The translations under genes and the position numbers were made by a program. Below, in pieces: positions 1 through 14,000 of a stretch of 64,000 nucleotides of DNA (positions are counted from its first letter, which is position 1; every line of letters starts with the position of its first letter). The DNA is taken from the NCBI GenBank assembly GCA_026260175.1, contig JAKCWW010000468.1, positions 1 through 64,000 of the forward strand, given 5' to 3'. This DNA comes from Reticulitermes lucifugus (Eukaryota; Arthropoda; Insecta; Blattodea; Rhinotermitidae). The notes beneath the pieces were generated by a model. The model was not told the origin of the DNA, made no database searches, and worked only from the letters and a program-made list of their open reading frames with translations.

Positions 1-149
1 CTTTTATCTCTTATATGTGGGTTTGCTACTGCATGGCCAAGCCTCTAAATCCCGGATGGACTTGTGAAACACGCTGTATATAAAACGATGAATTGTAAAG
101 TTTTAATAAAGCTAACGTTGTCCCTGTGCACAGTATGAAGACATGTGGG

Positions 150-312
150 CAGGGGTGCACAGATTTTCCAACAGTGTTAGGAGCCACCTCAAAACTCTTG
201 GCATCAGAAGGGTGACATGAAGCAAATATACTGAGGCCCCACAAATATTAGGCTCCACCGTACAAAATTTATTCGCTACGGTGACCTGTCACTCCGGATT
301 TGTGCCTCGCTG
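150..312. mobile_element. hAT-like MITE, diverged copy
   Basis: Begins caggggtgcacagattttcc and shares its first ~80 bp and the stretch tacaaaatttatt with the better preserved copy at 7697-7972. The right end is diverged (tgcctcgctg), so its border is approximate and no clean target duplication is seen. Confidence 0.6.
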
Positions 313-533
313 AGTGGGGGTTTAGCTCAGCTCATTGCCCTCCGCAAGAGATAGGGTGACTGATCAGGAAATAATCACCGATATCTCTTCAGTAGGAGTT
401 TGTGTGGGCCTCAGAGCCGGTCTGAACACTTTGGAGAAGAGTTAAATGTTTTGGCTACAGCTGGGAATCGAACCGCGATTCCTCGGACGTCCAGCGCATA
501 GCCTAGTCGCTATACCGACTACGCTATCCCGGA
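313..533 (-). mobile_element. tRNA-headed SINE (family A-like head)
   Basis: On the minus strand the head reads gggatagcgtagtcggtata (A-box region), followed by the B-box-like ggttcgattcc. The head matches the SINE at 59110-59388, but the body differs. Body border approximate. Confidence 0.7.
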
Positions 534-782
534 TCCGTATAATTGTACTTAATACTAACAATTTTTTTTATCTCCACATAGTTGTAGTACGATTAAACCA
601 CCATGATATGACATTTGAAAGATGTATTTGCCGGGTATCCATCCGTTCTTCTGGGATATGATGCTGCGTCACTCGCATTGTATTTACCTGCCCATGTTGT
701 GTGGGCATATCAGTAAAAAACATCTGTACGGTTTTAATATTACAAACACGCTCGCCCGCGTGTCATTTGATGGTAATTTGTT

Positions 783-1031
783 CTTTTTAAGTGTGTTATT
801 TAATGACGCTGTCAATTCCTAAAATTATATAGCGTCGGTAATAGATGAACTAATGAGTATGGAAGACGGTTGGAGTGATGCTGACAGAGTAAAGCCGAAG
901 TAATCGGAGAAAATCCCTGTTCCAGTGCCACTTTATCCACCACAAATCCCTCATGGACTGGTCTGGGTTTCGAACCTGGGTCTGTGCGGTGAGAGGCCGG
1001 TGGCAAACCACCTGAGCCATGGCACAGGCCA
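783..1031 (-). mobile_element. SINE family B
   Basis: Minus-strand head contains B-box-like aggttcgaaaccc and the body motif ggatttgtggtggataaagt; the tail reads cattaaataacacactt. A second copy in the other orientation is at 6121-6359. Confidence 0.75.
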
Positions 1032-1506
1032 TTTTAATTTTAATACAGCTGTGTGGAGATGAACTTCTTAATTATTAATCACAATTTTATAGAGCTGGGG
1101 TAGCATTGTCAGTTTTAGCGACTAGGCCATGGGCCAGATATCGGAGGAATTATGGCTTGATTCCCGTCAGAGGCAAGGGGTGCCGCCGCCGCCCCCCCAC
1201 CCTCACACTTACACACAAATACACACTTACTTACACACATGTATACACATATACATACAAAACTGAGTATACATGAGAGATCCCGACCATTTTTCAGAGG
1301 TTGCCAAATTTGTCACGCATTTTACTGAAATGTAATTCTAATATTCCCTTTGCTGCAGTGGTGTTTTGTGTACATTTAAATCCTACTGTGAAGCTGGGAG
1401 CTGTTTTGGGATGTTTTAAATCCAGTGAAAGCATAAACTTGAAAGAAGGAAGAATTGCCTCATCAGTGAAAGCTGTCTAATTGTACAACGGTCGATATGG
1501 ACATTT

Positions 1507-1610
1507 GAAGCCTGGAAGATGGCGACACCATGTTGCCTTGAAGCATCAGGATGCAATTACCCAGTGGTGCAGCGTCATATCCCAGAAGAATGGAATCCTC
1601 ATTCTGTATT
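1507..1610 (-). repeat. single arm of a dispersed foldback repeat
   Basis: Read on the minus strand it matches the left arm of the foldback element at 19888-20145 (ttcttctgggatatgac, then cactgggtaattg). No opposite arm is obvious here. Confidence 0.55.
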
Positions 1611-1968
1611 CAGTTGGTAGTCGTGCAACAGTGGAAGGAAAGAACGTGAAAGGAAAGTTGAATTGAGCCTGAAAATAGGGAACGTACAAAATGAGAAAAC
1701 CCAAGAAGAAGTTATTGTAGTGAACATGAAAACCAAAGACAGAGTTATTGTAGTGAACATGTATGTGATGTGTACGTTATGTAACACGTGGTGCAATTTT
1801 TAGTGTGAGTTTCAATCATTATTTTTCCAATATTTAGCTTGTTGTATGTGTGAAGTCCTGTTGCACAGTCTATAGTAGATCTTCCTTGAGTTCTTTTTTA
1901 CAGGAGCCAATCATACTCAGAGTGCTGTCTTATTCTTATTATTAAAAATGTATTTTTTTGTTTTGCAG

Positions 1969-2071
1969 AAAGAGTTAAGCCTGTCTAGAAGGAGTAGTCG
2001 AGTGTCTCATAGAAAAAGCTTCATTTCTACAACATCACCAACACTACCTCGATGTCATTCACCTATCTCAG
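1969..2071 (+). CDS. MAST: MAST exon 1 (first visible)
   Basis: Acceptor ttttgcag precedes it and donor GTGTGT follows. It encodes 34 residues plus one base, Ser/Arg-rich, ending [12 protein letters not shown], which is a conserved MAST segment ahead of DUF1908. The first base is in phase 0, so earlier coding exons must lie upstream of the window; no convincing one is seen at 1-1968. Confidence 0.88.
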
Positions 2072-5000
2072 GTGTGTTATTTATCATATGCCAACAGAAT
2101 TATTTACAAGGTATAAAGTAACTTGTATGTTGTAAGTGGAAGAGATGAAAGGGGGCAATTTTATACATATTTTAGAGAAAAGGAAAAATTGCAGTACTTT
2201 AGGAATGTTTACATAATTAGTTTCATGTTATATGTTCCAGTAAGTTCATGAATGTACAGAAGGTATCTCATTTATATGGTTACAAACCAAATTCTAAATA
2301 CAATTAACCCTTAACCTTTTGAAGCATGTAATTCTTCTACATAATATTTAGAAATTAAGTTTCTGCCTTTGCAGTGCATGTGTGCTACAAAAAACATGCA
2401 AATATTGCTAGGTAGGGACATAATCAATGTTTATCTTAAGAGTCATACAAACCATAAACACACTGTGAGAGCAGAATACAATTTCCTAATGTTACATCAG
2501 GCGGCATGTATAATTATCGTAGTGTTTTCAAGGGGTGTGGCTGTGGGGAATAAGATTCTCCCTTAAGTAAGGTGTGAAGTCTGTAGGATGAATGTGGAGA
2601 GGCAATGACTCAACACTTTTTTATGTTCGTTTTTTTGGGTGTGAATTTAAGTTGTGTTCTCTGGACACATCTGCTGTATAAAACTGTGAGAACAGTAACT
2701 ATCAGTGGGCTACATAAGAAGTATTACCACGCCAGCAAAATATAATTATTTTCATGAATTTCTCCAGGCAAATTATAACAATTATTGATTATATTACATA
2801 TCTTTCTCCTAAGTTCTCAAAATTTGGGCTTTGTTATTTGATGCCATAAATTTTACATGATTTCCATGCACAGGAAATGAAATAGTATGTAAAACATTTG
2901 TGAAAATTGTGTATCAGTTGCATTTTCAAATACCTGGATGTTATCTTAAGTTAGTGTCATGTAAATTTATTAAAACGTGGGGAGAGAAAAAGTGGCAAAC
3001 ACAACTTTGGGGTGAATTTTAAAGGTGCTGTCTTAGATTTACCCTTTCTAATCACAATAGATTTCACAGACCGGAAGAAGCAGCATCATGAATTTTGTGA
3101 TGAAATCTTGAATATTGTTTTTTTGGATTTAATGTCTATACAGAAGTAGTTTCAGTGGTGAAGCAGTATTTTGTGGTTCTCAAGAGCTTAATGGTGGGAA
3201 GTGAAAATCCATGTGCATTAAGTCCTGAAGCCTTATGTCTGTGTATGTTCTATTATGTAAATATATGGCCATTCTGACAATTATTTTGATATGGCACTCC
3301 ACAGTGCCTTTCCTTGGGATATGGTTAAAAAAAAAAAAGCAATCCCATTACAGGCCTGGAGAGGCCCTTAGGGTTCCAGGAGGTTGAGGCTCCCAGATTT
3401 CTAGACAGTCAGCAAATGAAGGTGGTAGGGTTGTCAGCCCTATGCACCGGCCACTTTTACCCCCCCAGGAAATACTCCTGGTACTCATTTCTGTTAGAGG
3501 CCGAGTTGACCCCAGGGCCATAGTGCGACCAAAAGGATTACGTCAATGAAAAATTCCAATGACACCATCGGGAATCGAACCCGCGACCTTCCGGCTTGTA
3601 GAGCAGTGCCTTAACCAACTGGAATGAGGAAGACCAATTTACAGCCCATCATTACCACTAGCTGTAAGCTATCTGAAGTAAAGAATCTGCATAGCTACTG
3701 AAAGAATTTGTTGTGATGTCTTCACTCTGTTTAGTGCACTGTGGCACAAGATTTAGTGCCACAGGGTTGTTCCATGTCAAATCAACATAGCTAACCTCAC
3801 TTACTCAAATATTAATGAAATTTTGGTCACGTGTGTCCAAGGCTTTGTGCTGTGTTTCGTAACATGGTAATTTTTTACGGTGAGGAGTTGTTAGCACCTT
3901 GCCCAACCCCCAAGCTGGAAGACCACCCTTGTCGGCTGTCCACGACTCCTTATTCAATGTATTCGCAGCTACCCTCCATATCTGGAGGCCGTTCCTCCAT
4001 CTGCAACCTGAGGACGCACCATGCCGTGGTGACAGGGACCCACTATTATGACAAAGCAGGTTTGAAACATGTTGGGCATAGTGTAACAAACTACAACAAA
4101 AGTAGTGGCTGTATTAGAGAGTGACCAGTGTCTATTTATTCAACAATACAGCGGTATGCCAATGAATATAAAAATTGAAGTTTTTTCTACAGTGGTACAT
4201 GAGTGAATATAAAAATTGTCTGTTTTCTCTATGGACACTTGTTTTTTTTGCAGGAAGTCCATTGGAAAGCCCCAGAATGTCACCAAGTCAACATTTTGCA
4301 TTTGCATCTGTGAAAAGGTAACAAGAAACGTGTAATCTATGCTCAGATTGATCTGGTAACAGTATATTGATGGTGGATTACTGTATTTTCATGTGTGTAA
4401 AGCATGTCATAATTTTGGAAGTAAATGTTTAAAACATGCCTGTTATGGTGATGATATGGTACCTTAATATTTACTCAGACACATATCAGTAATGCATAAG
4501 AAAAGAAATTGAGGCACTAGTACCTGGTAATTGCCAGTATTAAATATTAACATTTATGTAGCTCATAGTAATTCATGACTATGTAATTTGTTCTTGTCCC
4601 ATGTGCATGTCATCATATCAGACAGTGCTGAAGTAGAAAAGAAAGTTGAGCTGTTCTAACACACCACATTTTGGGAGTTCATTGTGTTTTCTTCACAAGC
4701 CTGTGGCATAGAAGTTGCAGGGTTATTTTGACAGGAATAATTTTACCCCTAAAAATTATATTTAGTGGTAGAATTGTCATGTACCCCAGAACATACATGG
4801 ACTGCAGAGTATTTGTATGAAATTTCCCTCCCTCTCTCACTCCCTCCTAGGTCTTCCAGACAGTTATTCCATATTTGTTGTGGGAAGTGTGTTCTGCAGA
4901 CTAAGTTTTGTGTTTTTCTTTGGTGTTTGCTTGTGCCACTTTTCTGGAACTTAAGATATGTCAGCTGTGTTCTGGTTCTGTCTGTTTCTTTGATCACCGT

Positions 5001-8000
5001 ATTTAGTAAGAGATACAGAGCAATTCATCCCACCATTTATGATAACGTAACTGTCTCTTCAGAAAGTGAGATGCCAGCTGTGAGCAGGTTATCTCTCACA
5101 AAAAAGTGCTGCTCTGTTGCAGGAGCTAATGAAGATTTTGTCCGGATTTCAAAATGTATGTGATGGAACACTTCAAGTAATGTGATGTTACCATAGCTAA
5201 AACGTTTTGATCAAATCTTGTGTATAGGAGAGTGTTGGGAATCTGACTGTGATTTGGCCAAACTTAGAATAGGATTGTTTTAGTGGTTACAATGTTGAAC
5301 CCTCAGATTCAGCGATACCAGGTGGTTATTAACTCCAAAAACATCAACATTAATTGAATTACAATATGCGGGAAACATAAACCAGAATAAACATTTTGTG
5401 TCTGTACTACTTCATTAAATGAGTGAACTGTATAAGTTAAGCTTTATTCCTTTCTTTTATTTTTTAACAGGGGTGATGGCAGAAGATGGTCAGTGGCCTC
5501 CTTACCATCTTCTGGTTATGGAACAACACCGGGCAGCTCAAATGTCTCGGTAAGCATGGTTATATGCTTTGTCGGTACCATTTACTTTTATAGAGGGAGA
5601 TTTTTTTAGTGTGTTTGTGAGCACGGTAGCTGTTGTAGAAGCATTATCACATGAGGAGCCTGCATTTACCAGGAATTCAAAGTCAATTTTTTTTCTGTTG
5701 CAGTTCCACTTACCTTATTTCATAGAAAATGCTTGGAGTGCTGACCTCCAGATTCCAAGCAGGCCTTGCTGCTCCTGAAAATATTCCTTGATTTATGACA
5801 GAGCCCTTATCATGAAATGTTGGCCTTTTCACTTTGAATACTGACTTGCAGTTCTTGCATAGAATTTTGTTTTTGTTCACATAAACTGTTTCTTTTATTC
5901 CTCCCCACACATAGTAATTGCACAAATTCAAACCTGGAGATCTAAGAGGCCTCAATATGCAGTTTGTCAATCATATTTTCAGAAGGTATGAGGCCCACAC
6001 AAAAGCAGGTCAGTAGTTCAGGATTCATTTATGAAAGAAGGTAAGGTAATCTGTGGAGGAAAAACAGGCTCTAAGTGGCTGATCCTGTGTGATAATCCTT
6101 GTGAAACAGCTGTGGTAGTCATGCCATGGCTGACATGGTTAGTTGCTGGCCTGTGACCGTGGTGTCCTAGGTTCAATCACAGGCCAGTCCGTGGGGGATT
6201 TGTGGTGGACAAAGTGGCAGTGGGACAGGTTTTTTCTCCAAGTACTTTGGTTTGCCCTGTCAGTATCATTTCCCTGGTGCAATGCTAATTCATTCATCCA
6301 TCACCAGTGCTGTGTAATCTCAGCAATTGCCAGCATCATTAAATAACACACTAAAAAAGCAGGTGCAGTGTACAGGTACATGGTAAAATCCATGTAGGTA
6401 CTGATACAGTGCTGTCTTTATCCACAAGTTCAGATTGTACCAAATTATAATTGTCTTTTCATGTTGATTGCCGGAACTATATGCTACACACACGCGCGCA
6501 CACACACACGCACGATGTATTTCAGGTATTATATGGCAGCAATGTCTGTTTGGCAGTGTAAATGTTTTATGAATTCAGCAAGGTTGTTAAACAGGTTTAG
6601 GTTTATATGTGAAACCTGGTTTTATTTCTTTTCCAGTCCCAGTGTTCAAGTCAAGAAAGGCTACACCAGCTTCCAAATATCCCAACCTCAGAAGAACTGC
6701 AGATGCTGACATCTCATTTCTCATCAAATGACAGCAATCCTAGCATTGATGATGAAGGAAGAAGATCTCCATTTCATCGTCCTCGATCTCGGAGCCTGAG
6801 GTACAAACTAATGTAGCATGTTGTGAGATATTTCTTGGGTATCCATTATATATCTTTGTGCTTCACACTTGCTCCTTTTCTATGCTTATTTGCTTGACCC
6901 TTGAGCTCCACACAGGGAATTTTCTCGTGCTTGATTCTTATCATGTCTAACACCGAACCAAAAATTTTCTTCTTTACTTGTTGAGATCCAAATACCAAGT
7001 GTTCTGCTTACCAAAGGTTGCCTCTATGGCGCTAAGCTGAGTCCCGTTATCTTGGGTACCTTCTCAGGGTCTTGCGATATGCCTATTGTTTGTGTGGTAA
7101 GCTGAGGACCCTCACGCCAGAATGTTTATAGAGGAATGTACACTTAGGTCCTCATAATATGTGCATTACCACACCTTTCATCTGGGGATGGCAATCCTTG
7201 GATTCAAACTCAGGCTGCCCTGCTGCAATACGATAAAATAAGTGTCTTAAGAAGACTGCATGAGGCTCTTCGAAGTGTGTTATGTGAAGAAATTAATATG
7301 TTACATTTGGAAATAACAGTGGAGAATTGACACAAGGAAAAGCTGCAGGAGAAGATGGAATATCAGTATAATTGTAGGATATCAGTGGCTTGGTGGTATA
7401 CTAAGAATGGAACAAAATGAGAATACCTGAGGACTGGACAAAATGCCTGATGATTGAAATTTATGAACAGGATATGAAACAATATAAGGGTTGATAAATA
7501 TCTGCCAGGCTGTGTGTCAGCACATGTATTTGCGTGTTATTGATATTGAAAAGGCATATGATAATATAAAGGGACACATTTGGGAAGCATTATGGAGGTA
7601 GAATGTTTCCAAAAGTCTAGTGGAGAGAATAAGGGCATTTAAGAAAATGTGAAAATACCGTGGTCATGATGTAAGTTTTTTTTAAAACTTTTGGAGCAGG
7701 GGTGCACAAATTTTCCAAAAATCTAGGAGCCACCTCCAAATTCTAGGTACCAGGAGGTGACATGACACAATTTCCATACCAAGGACTTGCAGTTCTGGAG
7801 TGACCTGTGAACCTCACTGTTATTTGGTGCTTTCTGCTCAGTGCATGTGTGCTGATACACTTTATTGTATATAAGAAGAAAAAAGCTGCAATAATTATGC
7901 TGAAACTATGAGATGCCACCATACAAAATTTATTAACCTGGGCAACCAGACACTAGGATATGTGCATCCCTGTTTTGGAGGGGTCAGGCAGGGAAGTGGT

Positions 8001-11000
8001 TTGTCTGCAGAAGTTTTGAATGTGGTGATGGATAGGATAATAAGAAGAGTATCAGAAAGATGGCATGCTGGAATACCAAAAACTGGTTTGTGCAATTGGT
8101 GCTGTTATATGGTAAATGACTGAAATAACTGTAAAAGTGAATGTCATTTTGTTTTTACAATGTGTAAAGATTTTGAATTAGTTGTTAATTTGCGTGTGTA
8201 TATGGTTATGAAAGTGGACAGCATGACAGGAAAAAAAGGAAAATACTGGAGAGGAGGATTTGAAATATATGGAAACTAGAATAGTGACAAACAGAATAGT
8301 TCAAGAAGAAATGAAAGACAGTAAACATGCCGGAAAGTTGTACTAGTTCATTGGAATTGTACTTTGGAAATGGGAAATTTCAAAGAAGAAAATTCCAAGA
8401 CTCATTTGCAGTAATGATGCAACTGACAAAGTTTGGATTCATCTGACAGGTCTGAATGACATCTTCACCAGTTGTGACACTGTGTTCCAGTTGCTCATTC
8501 ATGAGACTGTGTGGAACCAACTTGGCAAACATCTTTCTCTTTCCCAAATCTTCATGAAGAATCTGACAATTATTCTTCCATTTGATGTGCAGTTGATCCT
8601 CCATTAACTTTAGGGTCATTTGATGGTCTCCGGGCATCACTTCATGAACTTTTGCAAGTGTGTTTGGATTTCAAACAGTTGATCTCAATGCTTATCCTTA
8701 GTTCATCTTCAAGGTGTCATATCCTTCTTTGAATCTTTTAAACAATTCAAAGTCATACGTATGAAAAATTTTTTTTTTTTTGTCCACAAACAGATTCAAG
8801 CATTTTATGTGTTTCTGAAGCTGTTCTCATGCATTTGAAGCATAACTTCATGTTTGCTTGATGACAACAGAGAAAAACACAACTTACCTGCAGGGCTGCT
8901 GTGGATGAACTGTTTGAACTAGAAACTTTCTTTCACTAATCCCTTGTAGTCATAGCAGAACTAATAGAAAGTAATTACATTTGGTTTATGTACCAAACAT
9001 TACTTGCACAATAGCATTAGTCCTGGAACTTTATTGACATCATATTCTCTTGTTAACATAATTTCACTATAAATATATTGCCTATTCTCGTGTTAATAAT
9101 GTTTGGTTTTGTATTTATGTTTAAGGCTGTTGACACTGTGTTCCTGAATGTTTAATGCTATTTCTTTCTTTTTCTCTATTTGACTGCCACAGCTTGGCCT
9201 GGCTCTGTATCGCCACACTAGAGTAAGCTTTTCTTGATTTTTGTTTACAAATTTTAAGGATGTTCACCCATCTTGTTCTAAAGAGTTGTATTCTTTGTGT
9301 CAAATTATTGAATTACGTAAAGTATTTTGTCATATGTTAATTGGTTAGAGCCATTCACAACATGTTTGAGTATTTAACCATTTGTGCGAGATTCGAGGTT
9401 TCTACAGTGTTGATGTTGAGGATTCAGGTTGTCTGGGTTGTTACATTGGGCAGTAGGGTTGTTGATTCCCATTGCTTCGAAGGAACATACTGCCTTCATC
9501 TTCAGGGGTCAAAGAATCCTAGAAGAATTCTCCTAAGACTTCTTGATCTTTAAAAATGAAGGCATTGCATTCCATCAGAGTGTTGACAGCCCACAAGCAA
9601 ACACACATTTGCAGGTGCAAACGACTGGCATAAAAATGGTGAATGTACAGAAAATACACAGAAAATTGTCTCATGATTGGAAGAATGTTTTCACCTAAAA
9701 CTTGGAAGAATGTCTTCACCTAAAACTTATTAGTCACGAATGTAGCTTGTGGCCACATAAGAAATTAACTGGTGGTTGCATGCAGCCATGGTGGCCATAT
9801 CTGAGAACCCATGGGCAGAACAGACTAAGCCATTGTATGTCTCATGGGTTGCTAATTGATAGGGGCTTGTTATAGCTTTCTGCATTATCACTTGATAAGT
9901 CTTTTGTCTTGGATAATATTAGCACTAGAAGTGTAATATTAAGTGTAATTTATTTTCTTTATTGGTCCAACTACACATGTCTTACCATAGTTGGGGAAGG
10001 CTGCCTAAAGGTTTTCGATTTACCTTGGTCATCCTTGATTCAAAATGTTTTGTATACAAATCATCATGTGTATCTGTGCATGTGCATGCAACTGCATATA
10101 TGCACATTATGTACAACCAGAACACTGCCTGTGTAACTTGAGTAGTATGAAATGTATTCTGTATTTCATACTACCACAAAGTCGTAGAAAGAAGCTTTAC
10201 TATGTCGTACTGAGAACGTAAATCTCTGTGTGGCCTAACGCTATTTGGAATGTAAACGTGTCTTCTGATCTTGTCGCGAAAAATAGTTTATTTGCTTTGG
10301 TGTCACTGGAAATGTAGTTGACTTTTATTTACAGAGTTGCTTTTGTTGGGACTTGCAACAGGGCTGCCACAAAGGTCTTTGTGTTGTGCAAATAAAGTAT
10401 ATGTATCAGTGAGCAAGATTGATGATCATCCTTAAATTGCATGCCCTAAGTGTTATGTTTTAGTGCATTGTTTGTTGTTACAGCAAATTTCAGAGAAAGT
10501 TAATATGTAATAAACTTCAGGAACATTTGCCATACTTGATGCCAGTGAGTTATGTGATATTTGAGTTATCTCACAGTAATTAGGTTGTCATGAAGTTCGT
10601 ACACAGTAAAGGAAGATTACTATATCTTATATAAAGTCTTCTGTCTGTAACCCATACCTCATTGTGTTTTAGGCGCATTCACAAAATTGTGAAAAGCGAC
10701 TATTAGCTTCATCATGTCTGTCCGTCTGTCCATCCGCATGGAACAACTTGGCTCCCACTGGACAGATTTTCATGACATTTTATATTGAGTATTTTTCAAA
10801 AATCTGTTGAGAAAATTCAAGTTTTATTAAAATCTGACAAGAATAACGGGTACTTTACATGAAGACCTATATACATCTGTGATAATATCTCGCTAAATTC
10901 ATCTTAGAATGAGAAATAGTTCAGACAAAAGTTGTAGAGAAAATCAAAACACACGTTTTATGTTCAATAACTTTTTTCTGAAAGTCGTTCCATTTATGAG

Positions 11001-14000
11001 GTAGTGTGAAAAAAATATGGTAGAGCCAGACAGGCCACAGATGACAATATAATACGGCGCATGCGCTTTGCGTGCTGGATAACGAAGGCTACAGACACAC
11101 ATTCGGGATATGTAACACTTACTGCTTGTCCACGGCAACAATGGTTCTGTGAGCGCACCTCTATGTTATGTTTATACGTACTTTGCCTGTCTTGTTTACT
11201 GTTATGAATTAATGACTGATGTTGTTGAAGCCTCAGACTTAATGTGAATGCCGCATTTCTGGGCACTGTTACTGTAAGATAATGACCTAATATTTCTTTC
11301 AATGTAAGACACAGCCATCAAAGTAGAACAGTATTCATGTAAATTAACAGTTTATTATCAAAACCACAACCTACTTGAAACTGATCCAGTCATCATCAGG
11401 AGGCTTTCGTTCAAACACATGTAGCTACAAAGAGTTGACATGTAAGTTTACAATTTTAATATAAGTGCATTCTCTGCTGTACAACCATTCGATTATTCAG
11501 ACTTACTAGGTAGGTAACCAGCAGTAGTAATTAAAATTTTTATTCTTTTCAAGTAGCTGTGTTGTTTCTTGGTCTTTCCATTATGGTTTTCTGTAATTGT
11601 CCCCTCTTTGTTGCCTCATGAAGGCAAACACCAAATTTTTGACGAATGTTTCCCATGTGACATACAATACAATCATGAATAAATATGTAGTATAAAATGT
11701 GAGGAATTCCTTTGTTTTAGGAAAATTGTACATATTTTTTAAAGCCAATCAAATGTTTTGTCATTCCTTAAGAAGCAGCCTTGAAATTGAAGACTGTTTT
11801 AAAAATTATTACATCACTACTTGTAAACACTGTGTTTATATTTACCTCCACTTGCTCCGTGATGTTTACTGGCATCCAGTTGGACCCCTGATATGCACTA
11901 CTCATTGAAGATCATGACATGGCTCCATCCCACAGTCCTACCACCTACCCATGCTACGAAAAATAGATTTGAAAGTATCCAAATGTCACTCCTCACATAT
12001 TTGTTCCTTTGTTAGCCATTAAATGTTTTTGCCTAGATAAGTATGTAGACTTTCTTTTGTGTTCATCTTCTATCCTTGTATTTTACATAGCTGTTCATGA
12101 TTCTGTTGTGTCTCATATATTACAGATATGATCCTTAATTTCCACATGATTCCAAAAACTTTACACTGCTCTTACTGATGCACTGTAATCCGACTTCTTG
12201 TCCCTTTGAAATTGTATTCATCACCAAATCACATTGCTTTAAATCCCAGACAATGGTATAATCTTCAGTAGAGCACTTGTTTGTGGTTTGATGTTTCTTG
12301 GTTTCATGTTCGGAATCATTTACTGTGTAGTTAAAGTTAGCAACTTTCTGTGTTTGCATGTTCCAAATTTCTAATCATATTATGTAAAATGGCACCAGTA
12401 TGTGCTTTGTGTTGACCCTTACTGCCAATTTTAGGTAGATGCAACTTCATTTCCTGATGTAGACGTAACTGCAGCTGGTGTACGTTTTCAACGCAATATT
12501 CTTTACATCCTGTTTGGTGCATGCCATACTTTCATGCGTTCAATTGATTTCACTGGGCTTGTTATTACATCCTTTGAACTACACAGTTTCGTGCAGAGAG
12601 AGGGTTCTTGTGTGTTTTAAAATAAGTAAGTGAAACTTCTTGAAAAATTATCACTTTGTGGACTGAGAGGCATAACATAAAGATGGATCTTGGAGAGACT
12701 GAGTGTGAAGATGGGCAGTGATTGAAATGATTCAGGATCATGTCCATTTGGGAGTTTTCATATTAACAGTTTTAAGACTTTTGTCCTAATAGTTGGGTAC
12801 TTACTTTGTTTGTTATGGGAGGCTTTAGTAATCCTGTTATCATTCTGTGAATGTACAGTTTTAACAGGACATAAGTGTTAGATATGGATAGAGTATTTAA
12901 ATTTCCACAACAGAACTGCTTATTGTGTTTATGGACTTTGGAACATGGACATCTAATCAAGGTTTTAGGTATTCTTGCTTTACTCAGCTGTTATTAGTGG
13001 GCAGGAATATACATTTTAATGCAGAAGGGAAGCTGTCTTTAAATTTTTCTCTTTATTGATGATGTGAATGCAATTTTGAATGTTAGGTAATCAACAGTGT
13101 ACACTACTTTGTGACATAATCACACCCATTTGATGCAACACATGGTATGGAACAAGTACTGCAGTCTGGAGTTTGCTACAGTAGAATTCCTTTAATCCAG
13201 CACCCTGGGACCAGACAGGCACTGGATTATCAAATATTCTGCATTATCAGACAGCACCTGTACTGACCCAAGTTCTTACAGGTAACATTTTGTTACTGCC
13301 CTCAGAGAATGTGCACTTGTCAGTTATTTTCATTCCATCATGAATAAACTTAGCTTTTACAATTATCATAGGCTCAGTCATGGGTTTTCGTTCGGAACAC
13401 ATTGCTGTTAACCACTTATACAACACCTTGTCCAATTGTGCAAATTTAGGCTCTTTCAATGTCTGTTGCATGATAAAGTCCTTCACACTAGTACTTGATG
13501 CCATAATGATTGTAATTGGCCCTTCCATTTCTTGATGTCATAGATAGTTGACGATCCAATGTTGTATGAAGTCATAAGCACACTTCAGCTTTCGCCACTT
13601 TCAGGCCTCCTAATTATTTCAAGTGTCTGAGGAATCATTAAAGTTACGTGTTTCCTCTTGCCAGCAGTATCTTGTCTACTCATCTTCAGTTCTTTTGAAG
13701 CCATTATAATAGCTTCATGAGTTAATTAAAGTCCACATAACCACAAATAAAGTCACAGAGCCAGTACATGCACTGGAAGTTACGGACAGTGAAACTTTCA
13801 GTCTTCGGACTACTTTCCTCAAGTGCCAAATTATCAGGTGCTGGATTAAAAGAATTCTGCTGTATGTCAATGAACAAAGTTGATGACTAAAAATAACTTC
13901 TGGTTTTATTTTGTGTGTTTCTTTGATTTTAGTGGTTGCATTTATTTTAGAATTTTATTTATTTTGTAAATTGTTACCCATATATCAGAGTAGAACTTTT

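Larger units (their letters stand above)
1..1968. other. upstream region or intron of MAST, repeat-rich
   Basis: No exon recognised. Holds an hAT-like MITE, two SINE copies, an arm of a foldback repeat, and a CA-rich stretch at about 1187-1260 preceded by a C/G-rich patch. Presumably part of the MAST intron ahead of the first visible exon. Confidence 0.6.
2072..4253. other. MAST intron 1
   Basis: 2.2 kb, AT-rich. Contains a SINE (3345-3622) and a dispersed repeat (3886-4059). The remainder, 2072-3340, shows nothing recognisable. Confidence 0.7.
5550..6636. other. MAST intron 3
   Basis: 1.1 kb holding a transposase fragment (5790-5970) and a SINE B copy (6121-6359), then a short CA/CG dinucleotide tract at ~6487-6513. 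Confidence 0.7.

Noticed and set aside
3580-3622. tRNA gene suggested by the B-box ggttcgattcc on the minus strand
   Set aside because: Only A- and B-box regions fit; the acceptor and anticodon stems do not close, and a SINE body follows. The same applies to 59110, 16099, 533, 1031 and 6121.
4765-5163. 132-codon open frame in MAST intron 2
   Set aside because: No domain, low-complexity Leu/Cys/Ser mix, no splice phase that joins it to exons 2 and 3, and equally open antisense frame.
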